Positions 10,642 to 23,752 of a stretch of 53,010 bases of DNA are shown here, one piece after another. Position 1 is the stretch's first letter, and the number at the start of each line of letters is the position of its first letter. The stretch lies in NCBI GenBank assembly GCA_020283715.1, contig JAIQCW010000169.1, positions 1 to 53,010 of the forward strand. Reading direction: 5' to 3'. The notes below the pieces were generated by a model. It did not search any database and was not told the origin of the DNA. It worked only from the letters and a program-made list of their open reading frames with translations. The stretch is from Cytauxzoon felis (lineage: Eukaryota > Apicomplexa > Aconoidasida > Piroplasmida > Theileriidae). A program made the position numbers and the translations under genes.

Positions 10642-12790
10642 ATGTTAAGAGTTATTTCAGTTGTAATTTGTATTTTATTACAGATTTTTGTTAATAATGT
10701 AGTAGTAGTAGGTAAATTATATAATAAACCAATTAATGCTATCCTATCAAATCCAACGCCTGTATGTATGCATAGAGCATTCTTTAGTCCTAGTGATGGC
10801 GATAAAATTAAAGATCCTCAATTATATAAAAATAATGGCAGTCCAAAGAATAAATTAAATTTACCAAAAGTATTGAATAATGATACAAGGAAATTAATCG
10901 TAATTGCAGGTACTACCGCATTGGCTACAGCTGTATGCTATAAATATGTATCAAAAATGATCAATCATTATCTTTATGATCAATACATAACGAATGATGC
11001 ACCTGGTATATCAGAAATATTAGGACATGTCTTATATACAAATGTCAAAGATGATACACCATTAAAGACAAGTGCTCTAGATAAAATCATAAATATTATC
11101 ACAACTTCGCTCATGAAAATTGGATGGATTCGTGCAATATACAAACCCGGAATTAAAAGAATACCAATCGGTGAGGCCATTGATGATGACACCATCACTG
11201 CAGTCTACTTTCACTCTGCTAAAATAGATAAAATACTCAAGGTTTGTTTACGAACTTAAATAGAGATTGGTTTCTCATTGGTAGATCTCCGTTCATTCAC
11301 TACATTTCATTAATACATCTCATCTTGTATAGGAACAGGGTTTCACTCCATTTACAGATAAGCTAAAGAAGGTGTATGAATCGTTGAAGGGTAATGGTAA
11401 GAAATTCCAGGTAGTGTACATAAGCTTGGATGGTAATGGTATAGATTCTTATGATCATTTTAAAAACATGCCATGGTATTCATTACCATTTAATGATAGT
11501 AAAAGGGTTATGGATTTATGCCGTTTATATGATATTATGAGTATACCTAGTATAATATTATTGGATTCTGATGGTAATATTATAAATGATAGAGCTTTAT
11601 ATTTAATATTAAATAAACCAAATGATTATCCATGGAAGGTTGATAATGTATTGAATTTAATACCAAATAATTTAATGAATATAAATAATGAATTAATAAC
11701 ATTAGATAAATTAAATAATAAAATTATCGGGTTATATTTTAATGGGGGTTGGACAAAAGATAATAATGAATTTTCAAATAAATTATTAAATTATTATAAT
11801 AATTTAAATAAAAAAATTAATAATAAATTTGAAATAATTTATGTATCAAATGATAAAAATAATAATACATTTGATATAGAAATTAATAATAATAATTCTA
11901 ATTGGTTATATATACCATTCAATGATATACAATCTAGAAATCTATTACAACATTATTTCAATGTCACTTCATTACCATCACTTGTACTTATCGATCCTTA
12001 TGGTAATGTCATTACTAAAGATGGTAAATTCTATGTAGAAACTGATGTTAATGCTGATAATCTACCATTTGATGATTATCTACATAATAATAAAACACTT
12101 GTTGAAGATATAACCAATAATATCGATGGATTCGCTCATCATCCATCCATAATCGCCTTCACAGATAATTTTACACCACAAGAACAACAAATCATCGAAA
12201 CACAACTCAATGATGCAGCTAAATTACATCTACAACATCGCAAAGGAAAATTAATCAAATTTTTCATTTCCAAAACACCACATAAAAGAACCACAGCCAT
12301 CAAAACACTCTGTGGAGTCAACAATAACCAACCGAAAATCGTATGTATTTAACCACTTAATGAAATTGTAACATGTTGTTTCTACCCCAGGTCCAACTAC
12401 TGTCTACTCCACCTTCTCTCGTCCTGCCGTCAGCTCTTCTAATTATCTATCTCTAAAGAGTAAAGCCACTCCCGGTGATCGTGGCGGAAGTATAGTCACT
12501 GGACCTCAAGTGGAGAACCTGGAAGCGATCTACGGGAGCTGGAAGGGGAGGTAATTAGAAGAGCTGACGGCAGGACGACCTCGAGTGGGATAGAGAATTG
12601 TATTGGACATTCTCATAAAATATCCTACTTGTTCATTCATACATATATATTATAGGTAATCTTGGATTTATTGAGACAATCTGTTTATTACGATCCAAAG
12701 TTGGAGAATATAACTCAAGATTCTGTGCTCGAGTTTATTAATGATTATTACAAGGGGAAATTGAAACAAAGGAGATTAACTATACCATGA
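10642..12790 (+). CDS. Nucleoredoxin-like protein lacking CxxC, with signal and transit-like leader
   Basis: Three exons: 10642-11241, 11333-12340 and 12656-12790. Residues 1-24 form a hydrophobic signal peptide, followed by a basic Asn/Lys-rich stretch and a second hydrophobic segment (VIAGTTALATAVCYKYV). This suggests routing through the secretory path, perhaps to the apicoplast. Two thioredoxin-like domains follow. The first has FQVVYISLDGNGIDSYDHF, MPWYSLPF and MSIPSIILLDSDGN; the second has IIYVSND, WLYIPFND and TSLPSLVLIDPYGN. These are nucleoredoxin hallmarks. At both sites where WCxPC is expected there is none (YFHSAKIDKIL and YFNGGWTKDNNEF), so redox catalysis by the usual pair is unlikely. 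Intron 2 (12341-12655) is enlarged by a foldback-element copy. Confidence 0.8.
12385..12590 (+). repeat. Foldback element copy 5, inside a nucleoredoxin-like intron
   Basis: Lies wholly within intron 12341-12655. The arms form a 27-bp perfect inverted repeat, 12419-12445 against 12552-12578 (core CCTGCCGTCAGCTCTTC). The first half still reads [21 protein letters not shown], but the second half is out of frame, as expected in an intron. Confidence 0.85.
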
Positions 12791-12993
12791 TTAATTTATA
12801 AATCTATTGTCTTTTCTACATTTATGATTATATTAAATTATATGAATCCAACTATTTATTATTGGTATTACCACTAGTAGTTTAACGATGCACCATACGT
12901 GAATGTAATATAAAATAAAAGTATAATAATTACTATTATAAAAATATTCCAGATCTCTATTACTATGTAAATCATGTATTATAATGAAATTGA

Positions 12994-14379
12994 TCAAGTT
13001 AGGTGACTAGGTGAATTATGAAATGCTGTTTTTAATACAAATCTACAAGTATAATAGGATGAGATAGTGATAGTAAATTTAACATACGCTTTTGAAATAA
13101 TTGAATCTATATCATCATATTTCCAATCATCAGTAGGTAATTGTTGCAAAAATAACAACGACTGCTGATAATCCATAGTTTTCAATTTATCAGACCAACT
13201 ACATAAAAATGACACTGATACATATTCATGAAATGTTACAAGACCATTATTAACCTCTGCTATATATGTATCCCATAATCTAATTGTACATAACACAGGT
13301 AATTCCCTAATTAGCATGCAATTCATCCATCTAAATGGAAATTGCATAAAATCTACATTTATACTCTCCAAATGATTATATAATTCTACATCTATTCTCC
13401 TAGTTAAATCACTCAATCTTTTCAATGATCTATATACTCCCGGTTGATTTTCTATATAATTATCCTAAATAATTATAAAACAAGCAATTATGGAATATAA
13501 ATACCTGCATTTGCGATAAAATCTTAGACAAACAATAGAAAGAATCTGCCTCAACTTCCTGTAGAGCAGAATCACACAACTTTTCAACACTTTCAACATC
13601 CAATTCAAATTCTATATGAAGTAGAATAATCAAACCTATATACTAAACATACTATTCACATAAGGACGTAAAAATGATATTATAAATATCGTCAATAAAT
13701 CATTTATACCCTAAATGTAATAATAATTAATAAAAAATTAAAATACCTGAACATAACCACTTGCAGGATTACGCACACTCCATACAAATAGAACACGTTC
13801 CATAACATTCTGTATACGGACATCTTTAAATATTTTAATTGAAGGACTTGTTCTAGGTAAATCAACTCTAATCTATTTTAAAATGTAAATAGACAACATA
13901 ATCAAAATACCTGTTTTAATAACTTTTGTTCAGATTCCGATAAAGAATCTTTACCATGATGTTGCTATTTGAATGACGTGTATATACAACATATTTTAAC
14001 TTACTTTACAAATTTCCAAATAATGCTTACGCTTCATTTCTAAGACTTCTTTGCGAGTTGATGAATTTACTGGGAGATATCCCTAATTTAATTAATTATT
14101 TTAGATGTAAGCATAAATAACATACCAAAACAAGTCGCCAGGCATCAGCTCTATAATACAAGGGACTATCATCTGGTATACCTAACCATAATAGGCCTTT
14201 TAACCCCTCTAATAACAATATATGAACTATATAAATATGTAATTCTAACCTAAATCTACGATGTTACCAGAAATAGCATTTCCTATTCTTTTAATCCTTT
14301 CAGATGAGCCGGTAGGCGCGACTTTATTATCACATGCCATGGAACTTGATTTTTTAATCTTATACAGATTATTCTTCAT
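12994..14379 (-). CDS. TBC-domain Rab GTPase-activating protein, TBC1D22-like
   Basis: Multi-exon gene (about seven short introns). It starts at ATG 14379, which is preceded by an in-frame stop. The TBC domain is nearly the whole protein: LKGLLWLGIP, then GYLPVNSSTRKEVLEMK, the arginine-finger motif IRVDLPR, LFVWSVRNPASGYVQGIND with the glutamine-finger YxQ, then FPFRWMNCMLIRELP and TIRLWDTY. Both catalytic fingers are intact. The order and wording fit the TBC1D22 subfamily, linked to Golgi-associated Rabs. TBC proteins speed GTP hydrolysis by Rab GTPases in membrane traffic. Exon joints were read by eye; the middle part (13470-13920) is the least certain. Confidence 0.85.
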
Positions 14380-14560
14380 TTAAAATAAAAGACTATGTTT
14401 TAGAACATTTTGATAAAATATCGATATAAAAGTTAGAATAGTTAAATAGAGTCATAAACTAATAATGTATTAACAAATATGTATAATGAAGGGTGAAGGT
14501 TAATGGTTATTTAATATATCCACACATTTTAAAAAATGTATGATATTTGTATAAAGTAAA

Positions 14561-15920
14561 ATGGAGGTGGATATTTTAGGGCCATTTAATTCTTTATCAC
14601 AGAATGATTTGGAATTATTGGAGGATGTAGTAACATCGTTCGGTGAGTCTGTGAATAATGTCTTAAAGACAAATTTTACACCTTCAAAAAAAATCGGAAT
14701 CGCAAATAGAATCAGTTGTAAAAAATGATAAGGATGATGGAGGTATAACAAAGAATCAGAGAATAGCATCCATTTTCTGTAGACAATGGCTGACTGGTGT
14801 ATTAAATTTATTGACACAGAAATTAGGCGAATTTACACCAGAAAATGAACCTGAAAAGCCATTGAATATACCAACTGAATCGGAATTTATAGATAGTAAT
14901 CCAGAATTTGAGAATTTGGATGAAGCTGTGATTGCAGTTGACCATGCAAGGATATGTGGAAATGGACAAATTGAAGTAGATTATGAATCAAATGAGATTG
15001 AAGAGAGTTATAAACCAAAATTGAGGGCAGATGAACTTATGCAGTTGATATTGCAAGGGAAGGAGACTGAGACATCAATACATAAGGATTTGGAGAAATT
15101 TTGGAAAGCCACACCAGCAATGTTGATGAATATTTTAAAACAAGTAAAAATTAATTCTATTAAGGATGATGATGTAGAATCTATAGTTCAGGGTATGGAT
15201 GATAAAACACCTAAAAATTTAGCAAATGGTATCGATAATAAGAATTTAAATAATGTACCAACCTCCGTAAAACCTCTTGTTACAACACTTTTATCTAATC
15301 TCTTACAATTTAGTTCAACCACTTCTCCACTTGAGGTTACAACCACTGTTCCTCTTGCAGAGAGCTCTTCCAATTATCTACCCGTAAACGGTAATGCCAC
15401 TCCCGGAGATCGTGTCGATGATGTAGGTGTAGAGGATAGGACCTCAAGTGGACTACCCGCAGCTGATCTCAGGGAAGCGGAGGGGGAAGTAAATAAAGGA
15501 GCTGACGGCAGGACTGGACCTCAGGTGGAATGCAGTCTGCAAGACAAAGTACCGTCATCTAGATCACAACTAGCTGATCTCAATGAAGTCGATATACAAG
15601 TAAATAGAGATACAACCTTGGGTGATATACAAGAGAGTGATAACGCAGATAATGACGTTATCACATCGATATCTATGGATGAGAATTCATTGGGTATATT
15701 ATCTAGGGTATTGAATGGTGATATTAAGTTATTGGATGATAATATAGAGGAATTATTATTGAATGATCCACAAGGTTTGATTGATTATGCATCTGAGATG
15801 GGTATAGTTGGTATGCCTAGGTTGATTGAATTATATAATAAAATTAAGAATGAGATTATTAATGTAGGGAAGTTATCAAAATTTTATTCTAAACTTGTTA
15901 CTGATTTGAATGATTTCTAA
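14561..15920 (+). CDS. Unrecognised protein with an in-frame foldback-element insertion
   Basis: Starts at ATG 14561. The frame shifts once in an eight-A run (14686-14693), and one A fewer makes a continuous protein of about 450 residues. No family recognised. The N-terminal part has acidic helical stretches and a segment NQRIASIFCRQWLTGVLNLL. The C-terminal 80 residues are helical and Leu-rich (DDNIEELLLNDPQGLIDYASEMG). No signal peptide or membrane span. An in-frame foldback element occupies 15327-15529. The stop codon (15918-15920) overlaps the stop of the convergent WDR7-like gene. Confidence 0.7.
15327..15529 (+). repeat. Foldback element copy 6, in-frame inside an exon
   Basis: Sense and in frame. 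It encodes PLEVTTTVPLAESSSNYLP, NATPGDR, then RTSSGLPAADLREAEGEV and ADGRTGPQVE. The arms differ (GCAGAGAGCTC left, GCTGACGGCAGG right), so the hairpin is imperfect. It ends GGACCTCAGGTGGA. Confidence 0.85.
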
Positions 15921-18900
15921 GCGCTTATCATATAACCTTTACCATCTTCCCTATGTAAAAACCATTTATCATTTGATTTATGTTGAATTTTTATACTTTG
16001 TAACTATATATATTAATATAATAATGTATAGAACTATTCAGTATACTCCATAAATATATGCCCAACTAACCTCTTTAAATGTACATGTTTTATTAATACT
16101 TTTTAATTTTACAATACGATATTCTTTCGAAGATGAATTTAATAATGATCCAATAAGACCTGATGGTGAACACTATATAAAATAAATATAATCCACCCCA
16201 TCATATATCAAATATACCTTCCATACAATAAAACATGGAATATTTATATAATACGCAGCTATCAAAGTACCAGAACTACCAAATGCTATCGATGCTATCT
16301 CACCTATATATTTATACATCACCAAAATAAGAATATCATCACTATACTACCTCCTTGTCCACCCGAGGTCTGATCCTCTTCTTCCACTCGCCGTGGTGGC
16401 CTTCTCTAATTACCTATCTCTAAAGAGTAGAGCCACTCCCTGAGATCGCTTCCAGGTTCCACCTGAGGTCCAATCCTTACCTTCACATCGCTACGATCTC
16501 TGGGAGTGGCTATACTCTTTAGAGATAACTAAATAGAAGAGCTGTCTGCAGGACCAAGAGAGTTGGATTGGACCTCAGGTGGAGGTGAATGGAGATAGTG
16601 TGACGGGATTTGTTATGTGAATTTGGACATACTTTGTTCACTGGTGAGTACTTTCCATCTGGTGGCGCTTCTGAGATCGTAGATTATGATATGTCCGAAT
16701 GTTGTACCGATTGCGAATCTTTGTGTATCTTGGTGGAAATCTACCATTGGCATATTTTTAACGAGATAAAATAATGCGGCTGTGGTGTTTTTAAGTATAT
16801 AAACTCTATTGAAGAAATTGTATATATGGTGATGTAATGATAACAAACCTTAAATTATAATCGGTAGGATCTAATAATTTAATTATTAAATTAACGAGAT
16901 CTGACATGTGATATATTGTAGCTTGTTTAAAATTCTTCATAAAATTCATTATTAATTTCATTGATGCTAATATATATGATTTACCCAACCTTTTCTTCCT
17001 ATATAGATTATAAATTAAATGGGGGAAAATAATTTATTAAACTATTTGAAGACTTGACATACTTTATAATCCATCCGATAATATCTAATACTAATTTAAT
17101 ATTTTCATAAAAGCATAATAATAATATTTTATTCCATGAATTAGAATATGTTAATTGATATTGACTTAATACACTTAAAAAGAAATAGGCATTATCTAAG
17201 CTGTGTCCCTATATAAAATTATAATAATCGGGTATACGATAAAAAATTTACCTCTACATGACAATCTGAACGATATAATACAGATAATTTATTATAACGT
17301 ATATAATCGGGTAATATTAATTGCTTTTCCAATGTAGAAAAATTCCATACTATACCAAATCCATCTTTAAACATATCCAAAAAATATAAGCGACTATTAT
17401 AATAACTATTTTGTACCATCAACTTCTTCTTTTTATCACCTTGAGGTATCATTAGGCTGATTAATTGATGTGCAACATAAGATGATAATGTATATTGCTT
17501 TACACCTATAATAATTAATAGTATAGATAATAATTCATTCATTGTATTCAAACAAACCTATTCTAATATGATTATTTAATGAATAAATATATTTTTGTAT
17601 GGCTATTGATGCGAGTATAATTAAAGCAGCTTCTTCTTCCCAATTCTATATATTATATTTAAATTATATAATTTTCATACCTTTGGTGGATTAGTATTAT
17701 TATGATTGATTGTATTGAGTGGGCATGATTTAAGACATGATCCACATTTAGTACCAAATGTAAATGTTATTGAATTACAATCACATATATAAATTTGTGT
17801 ATAAATGTTATTCTTCATTTTATGCGACTGTGAATTGTAGATATATGACAATGATCTTGACGTATGTAAGTTTAATTCATCTTGACCAAGACTGCTTATT
17901 GCCTTATTCAATACTAAAGAAAGGCAATTGAATGATGTTTTAGATGTACAAATAAGCATTAATCTAGCAATTAACCAGATATCAACATTGGATGATATAT
18001 AATTATTATTAAATGCCAATGTACGGTATAACTCTTGTAATATCATACATGTAGCAAAATATGGATTAATTGTAGTCATATCAAGTGAATTAAATAGAAT
18101 ATATGGATTATTATATGGCGTTAATTTTTTAATATTATAATTACAATCAATAATTGGATATGTATTACATCTCTTTACTTTACATCTATTATCATTTCGC
18201 CCTTCAGCATCAAATATTTTATAATTATACTTCCTACGATCATATATAAATGTATTACAGTCCTTCATTATTAAAGGTATGGATATTGTCCCATGCGGTA
18301 TACCCATATAACAATGTATTGGTGATGATAGACTATTCATTATTTTTTTATCATATTCATTATTATTTGTTAACATCGTTAATATCGGATATATTATCAA
18401 AGGAACAACCTTAGTTATCAATTCTGTCGGCTTTTTTACAATATATTTACTCTTTAATATCAATTTCATATTTTCCTTCTTACCCCACTTTCCCCATTTT
18501 TTATATTTTAATAAATTAATCACAAAATATCTTTTATGATTAATTGATTTAAAATTTTTAAATAAATTATAATTATAACAAAATTTCTTTTTAAATTGGA
18601 AATGTAAAAATGATAAATAAATAGAAGATGATGTAGTTGATTTTTTATAATATTTTTCAGAAAATAATGCCATTGATAAAAGATAATTAGGCATTTTACA
18701 CTTAATTTGTTTCAAATAATTATCAAATAAATCATCAGATCTACTTAAAAATAATGATAAAGTATCAACAAAACTCATTGATGATTTCAATTTCTCATCA
18801 ACATTCAATTTAGTATTAGATAATAATGCCTGTCTATATACATCCAATTGTGGTAAACGCCTAATAAATCTACCCACTGATAATTTCCATATCAATATAT

Positions 18901-21900
18901 CGGAACATGTCAATACAAATAATAAATCTCTCTCCATATTCACCACTGAACGTACTATATCAATACCTATCAAATAACTCGTACCTTCCATACGATTATA
19001 ACCACTACAATCCTTACAATCAAATATATAATCCGATAATGTCACACATAAATCATCCATAAATTTTAAATCACCCAAATTGTCCATATTATAATTACGA
19101 TGTTCACCCAACTCGAAGTTACCTCTACTGTAGGCCTTATTCAATGCACCTTGTCTTCCACTTGCCGTTCCACTCGAGGTCATTCCACTAGGCGTGGCGC
19201 CTTCTCTATTTAGTTGTCCCTCCGCTTCCCTGAGATCAGCTACGGGTTTTCCACTTGAGGTTACATTCAACACATCCTTAGCACCATCTTCGCCACGATC
19301 TCTGGGAGTGGCTATACCCTTCAGGGATAGGTAATTAAAAGAGCTCTCTGCAAGAGGAAGAGAGTTGGATTGGACCTCAGGTGGAAAGGCCTCCACGGCA
19401 GTGGGATCAGAGGTTGTAACCTCAGGTGGAGAGGCAGAACCTCTAATGGAAGACAATACTGGACATTCTGTGGTATGTGTAACTGAATTGGAGGTGATAT
19501 CATTGAAATGTACATTAATATGAGATGTATTACGAGTTGTGTTTTGTCCAGAGGTTGTAGATTCATTATCTGAATAGATAAATCGATCGGTAATTTGAAT
19601 AAAATTTGATGAATGTGTTGTTATACACGATTGTATTAATTGCTGTATATTAATATAAATTAATGAACCGGAATCATCTAATGCTATAAATGAATCCTCT
19701 ATCAATATAAGCTCTAAATCTGTTAATTTATCCCCATTTGAAACAATAGATTTTAATGTATATATAGATTTTATGGGGTAATTGTGTTTATTAATTAATA
19801 GAAGAACTTTGAAAGTATCTAATGAGTAGATAATTAATTCTCCATGTTTTAATGCGATAATAAGATATTTTGTACCAAGCAGGTAAAAAATCAATGAATT
19901 TGTACATGTATACAATGGTTTTATATTCGACAATATATCATCCGATAGTTCATTAAATAATATTATATATTGCCTATACTTCCATTTATAATTTATATTA
20001 TTTATTACCCCATTTATAATATATGGGGATGTCATATATCTTATATCATAATTTATTAAATTTATACATTGTAATATACCATTAGATAATAATTCTATCT
20101 TATATAATACACCATCTCTTTCAAATACACAAGTATTCGATACATTCGATGGATTCCTAAATAATCTACTCAGATCCAATTTATATTTACCCCATTGTTT
20201 ATATCCATCCCTGCTATAGTATACCTTATTCAAATCCATTAATAAATATGTCAACATATAATTATCATCAACATATATCTCAACATCATTAAATATATCC
20301 ATATCAAATATTTTATAAAAACTCTCAAATGAACGATCATTACCACTTAGCCAATGTTCATCAGCAAACCTATCTTTTTCATTACATTCGAGGTTGACTC
20401 CACCTGAGATCAATCCATCTTTCCCATTGCATGGAGCTTCTCCACTTGAGGTCGTCTTGCAGACAGCTTCTCTATTTACTTCCCCCTCCGCTTCCCTGAG
20501 ATCAGCTACGGGTTCCACCTGAGATCTAGTACTACTCTTTATTCCATCTACACCTTCACCTTCGCCACGATCTCCGGGAGTGGCATTACCGTTTACGGGG
20601 AGGTAATTGGAAGAGCTGACGGCAGGATGGACCTCGGGTGGAAAGGCCTCCACAGCGAGTGGAACGGTGGAAGTGATTGGAATTAAATTGGATTGGACTT
20701 CGGCATATGGTCCATTTATGGGACATGTCAATGATGTATATGATGAGAGATATGGACATTTTGTAATATAAGAGGGTGGATCTTGGATAGGTGGATATAC
20801 AAATGATGTTTCTTTAGTTTTATTATACCTTTTTACAAATGGTGGTATTTTATGTGTAGATAACAACTTGAATTGATAATTAGAATTATTATTATTATTA
20901 GTTGGTATATCAAATATTGAAATGTTTCCATCAATGGTCCAAGCTATTAACTTCCCAGTATTACCCAATCTGATACATTTGAATCCTATCCATTGTACAA
21001 ATTTATTATTATATTGAGATATCAATTCAGATACACGTATTAATTCAGAATCTGAATAGATCCAAATGTATATCCTGTAATCAGCTAATAGAAATATGAA
21101 ATTATCATAAACTGATATAGATTTTGATGATACATTTAATAATTCTTCTCTAAATTCTCTTAATTTTACAGTAGATTTAGTTTTAATATTCTCAGAAGAA
21201 ATATATTTATCCCAATCAGTTATAACTTTAATGGAACCATTAAATGATCCATAATTATTTTTATATTTAAATATGCTATCTGTCAAATCCCATAATATCA
21301 TCTCATTATTATTTAATAATAATAAGAATAATAAATTAGGTATATTATTATTTTCATATTTCCATGTCGGATATGGTGATGATGATATTTTTATTATCCT
21401 AGGTCCATTGTAATTAAAATAATCTGCCATATTATTATCATCTACTGTAGTATCATTTGATGTAGATTGTATATTATCATTCAATTTAATAATGTCTAAG
21501 GATTCTACTAATTTTATATTCCATGAATCTATTATATTTACACGATAATCACCTACTAAAGCTATAAATCTACGATCTGGTAAAACATTTATCCTATTTA
21601 TAGGAAATGGTGGACCTTTAACACGATGTAAACATCTATAATTCAATAATGACCATATATATATAGTATTATCTTTATGTAATGATATCAATGTATCTTC
21701 ACCAATCTCTATACCATTAAATATATAAGATTCACCTTTTCCTTTTATACTAGCTGTTGAAGCCATCATATAAACATGTTCCTCTGATCTCTTAGAATCA
21801 TATTCGGGTATTCCACCTGAGGTCGTCCTGCCGTCAGCTCTTCTATTTATTTCCCCCTTCGCTTCCCTGAGATCAGCTACGGGTTCCACCTGAGGTCTAG

Positions 21901-22522
21901 TACTACTCTTCATTCGATCTCCAACCTTATCTTCGCCACGATCTCCGGGAGTGGCATTACCGTTTACGGGTAGATAATTGGAAGAGCTCTCTGCAAGAGG
22001 AATAGACGTGGATTGGACCTCAGGTGGTGGAGAGCTGTCTGAAGGACGAAGAAAATATGAAGTGGAAGATAGTGATTGGACTTCGGGTGTAGGCTGAAGT
22101 GATGTTGGACCTTCTGTGGAAGAGCTCTTAGATGGTGAGTTGAATATGGCATCCCTGAGATCAGTTTCAGTGTAATTTCCATCCTTCAACATATATAATG
22201 GATAGTCTCCTAATGCATATTCTACTTGTAATACTGGAAATGCAATAGTATTATTGTTTGATATCAACATATAAGTAGGTTTCAATTTTATATCATATCT
22301 ACTCTCATATAATCTTTTAAATGATCTCGTTGACATTAGTATATTTTCATTCTTCAATATAACATCTCTACCAGATATTATATTCCATAATATTATTACA
22401 CCTTGTCTAGTACCTGTTGCTAATATACCACGCTCATTGTTTACTGATATACATGTCACATCAAAATGTATATCCGATTCCGGCATTAAACATACAGCCG
22501 TATTTACACAATGATTCTCCAT
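15917..22522 (-). CDS. WD-repeat protein like WDR7 / rabconnectin-3 beta
   Basis: Large gene of about nine exons: one exon of about 4.8 kb (22522 to about 17680), then short exons to the stop at 15917-15919. N-terminal WD-type repeats include VTCISVNNERGILATGTRQGVIILWNI. The C-terminal exons encode MPMVDFHQDTQRFAIGTTFG followed by HIIIYDLRSATRWKVL and then EIASIAFGSSGTLIAAY. This pattern matches the C-terminal blades of WDR7, the partner of DmX in regulating V-ATPase assembly. Three in-frame foldback elements lie in the large exon and one lies in an intron near the 3' end (inside about 16330-16640). If the assignment holds, the window holds both a V-ATPase regulator and the V-ATPase proteolipid. 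Identity is fair; membership of a large WD40 family is firm. Confidence 0.7.
16359..16583. repeat. Foldback element copy 7, inside a WDR7-like intron
   Basis: Starts CCACCCGAGGTC and ends GGATTGGACCTCAGGTGGA. It contains first-half sequence on both strands (CTATCTCTAAAGAGTAGAGCC forward and its reverse form CTATACTCTTTAGAGATA), so two halves face each other and the whole is nearly palindromic. Confidence 0.8.
19105..19430 (-). repeat. Foldback element copy 8, in-frame inside the WDR7-like exon
   Basis: Sense relative to the host gene and in frame. It encodes [53 protein letters not shown] and ATPSGMTSSG. The arms are not complementary in this copy. Confidence 0.85.
20388..20705 (-). repeat. 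Foldback element copy 9, in-frame inside the WDR7-like exon
   Basis: Sense and in frame. The encoded peptide includes AVSSSNYLPVNGNATPGDRG, then STRSQVEPVADLREAEGEV, VCKTTSSGEAPCNGKDG. The arm types are mixed (CCGTCAGCTC and GCAGACAGC, plus a GCATGGAGC type). Confidence 0.85.
21813..22090 (-). repeat. Foldback element copy 10, in-frame inside the WDR7-like exon
   Basis: Sense and in frame. It encodes PPPEVQSTSIPLAESSSNYL, NATPGDRGEDK, RPQVEPVADLREAKGEINRR and ADGRTTSGG. The SSNYL half is highly similar to copy 9, including the NGNATPGDRG variant. Confidence 0.85.
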
Positions 22523-22787
22523 ATTTATTTAATTTATTATAGAACTAACATTTTTAGCTTCAATTTATATACAAAATAATTATAATTATACATTAATATT
22601 ACAAAATTCTACAAATTTAATTTATTTTTAAACAAGACAACATTAACTATACATTATATCAACTACCAACTATATCCATATCTAAACACTCCATATCTAC
22701 TCACCCACTAAATTATCACTAAAAAATATTTTTTTTACCTTCATTCTTATATAATTTAAATAATAATATACACCAATTTAAAAATGG

Positions 22788-22858
22788 TGCATCTGCCGGG
22801 AATCGAACCCGGGTCACCTCGATGGCAACGAGGTATTCTACCACTAGACCACAGATGC
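22788..22858 (-). tRNA. tRNA-Gly(GCC)
   Basis: Complete 71-nt cloverleaf on the minus strand, no intron. The 7-bp acceptor stem is GCATCTG/CAGATGC. The anticodon loop is TTGCCAT on stem CCTCG/CGAGG, giving anticodon GCC. The T arm is CCGGGTTCGATTCCCGG, and the discriminator base is A. It sits between the starts of the WDR7-like gene and the POLE3-like gene. Confidence 0.97.
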
Positions 22859-23050
22859 TACATCCGACAATCGGAATATATATTTATATCTCTAATTGTC
22901 CACATAATGGTCAAATATATTACTAATGAGTACTAATTCAACATAACTTCACATTATACATGAAGATTCTTTAAACAAATAACAACGCTTACCCTACATT
23001 AGTATAATTAATAAAAACTTAATCATATACTTTAATGTTATGATTTGGAC

Positions 23051-23684
23051 ATGGGAGAAGAGGAAGATGATGATTTAACACCCAAAATGCTGGAGATTTT
23101 ACCACTGAAAATGGTACATTTATACTATAGATATAGACACCACATATATACAATGTGTAGGTTTATACAGCTTTACAGCAAGGAATCTCCATGGATACGA
23201 CAACAACTCCCATAAATCCTAAAAATGCCAAAAAATATCAAGTGAAGAATCGTAGATTCAAAAAAGAAGCTGTAGAATCACTCAATAGAGCAGCATCTCT
23301 CTTTGTATTGTACATTACTACCATCGCACATAATATTGCAAAATCTAATAAAAGGTGAGCTACGAGAACATTTTTCCAATTTTAAGACAGTTGATTCATT
23401 TTTCCATATTTTAACACCAATTTCCATTTAGATCCACTGTCTTGGAACGAGATGTAATGGAAGCACTTCGCTCTACAATGTTTTGGGAAATTGGACAGAG
23501 GATAGAGTCCGATCAAATCGATACACCAACCACCAGGGACAAAACGGGTGAAGATAACGATGAAGAAGGTGAAGCTAACTTGGATGAAATTTTCGAAATC
23601 GTAGAAGAAGTAATCGATGTGGATGAGGATGACGAACAAGAAGAAGATGCTGTTAACGAGAATAGCCTTGAAGTAGATGGCTAA
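23051..23684 (+). CDS. Histone-fold protein like DNA polymerase epsilon subunit 3 (POLE3/DPB4)
   Basis: Three exons: 23051-23113, 23161-23354 and 23432-23684 (introns start GTACAT and GTGAGC). After an acidic N-terminus comes a histone fold: RRFKKEAVESLNRAASLFVL, YITTIAHNIAKSNKRSTV and LERDVMEALRSTMFWEIGQR. The (N/S)RAA(S)xFVLYxT pattern is typical of POLE3/Dpb4, which pairs with POLE4/Dpb3 in DNA polymerase epsilon and in CHRAC-type remodellers. The C-terminal tail is strongly acidic (DEDDEQEEDA), as is common in this family. An NF-YB-type partner is the main alternative. An RFC clamp-loader subunit lies next door, also a replication protein. Confidence 0.75.
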
Positions 23685-23752
23685 TAGAAATTAGGGTAGA
23701 ACTACTGGAAGTTTTACATCACTTACTAACACATATGATATTTGGAAATAAA

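Noticed and set aside
11233..11259. End of the nucleoredoxin-like gene at the stop near 11259
   Set aside because: The thioredoxin fold would be cut. A GT...AG intron at 11242-11332 restores the family sequence.
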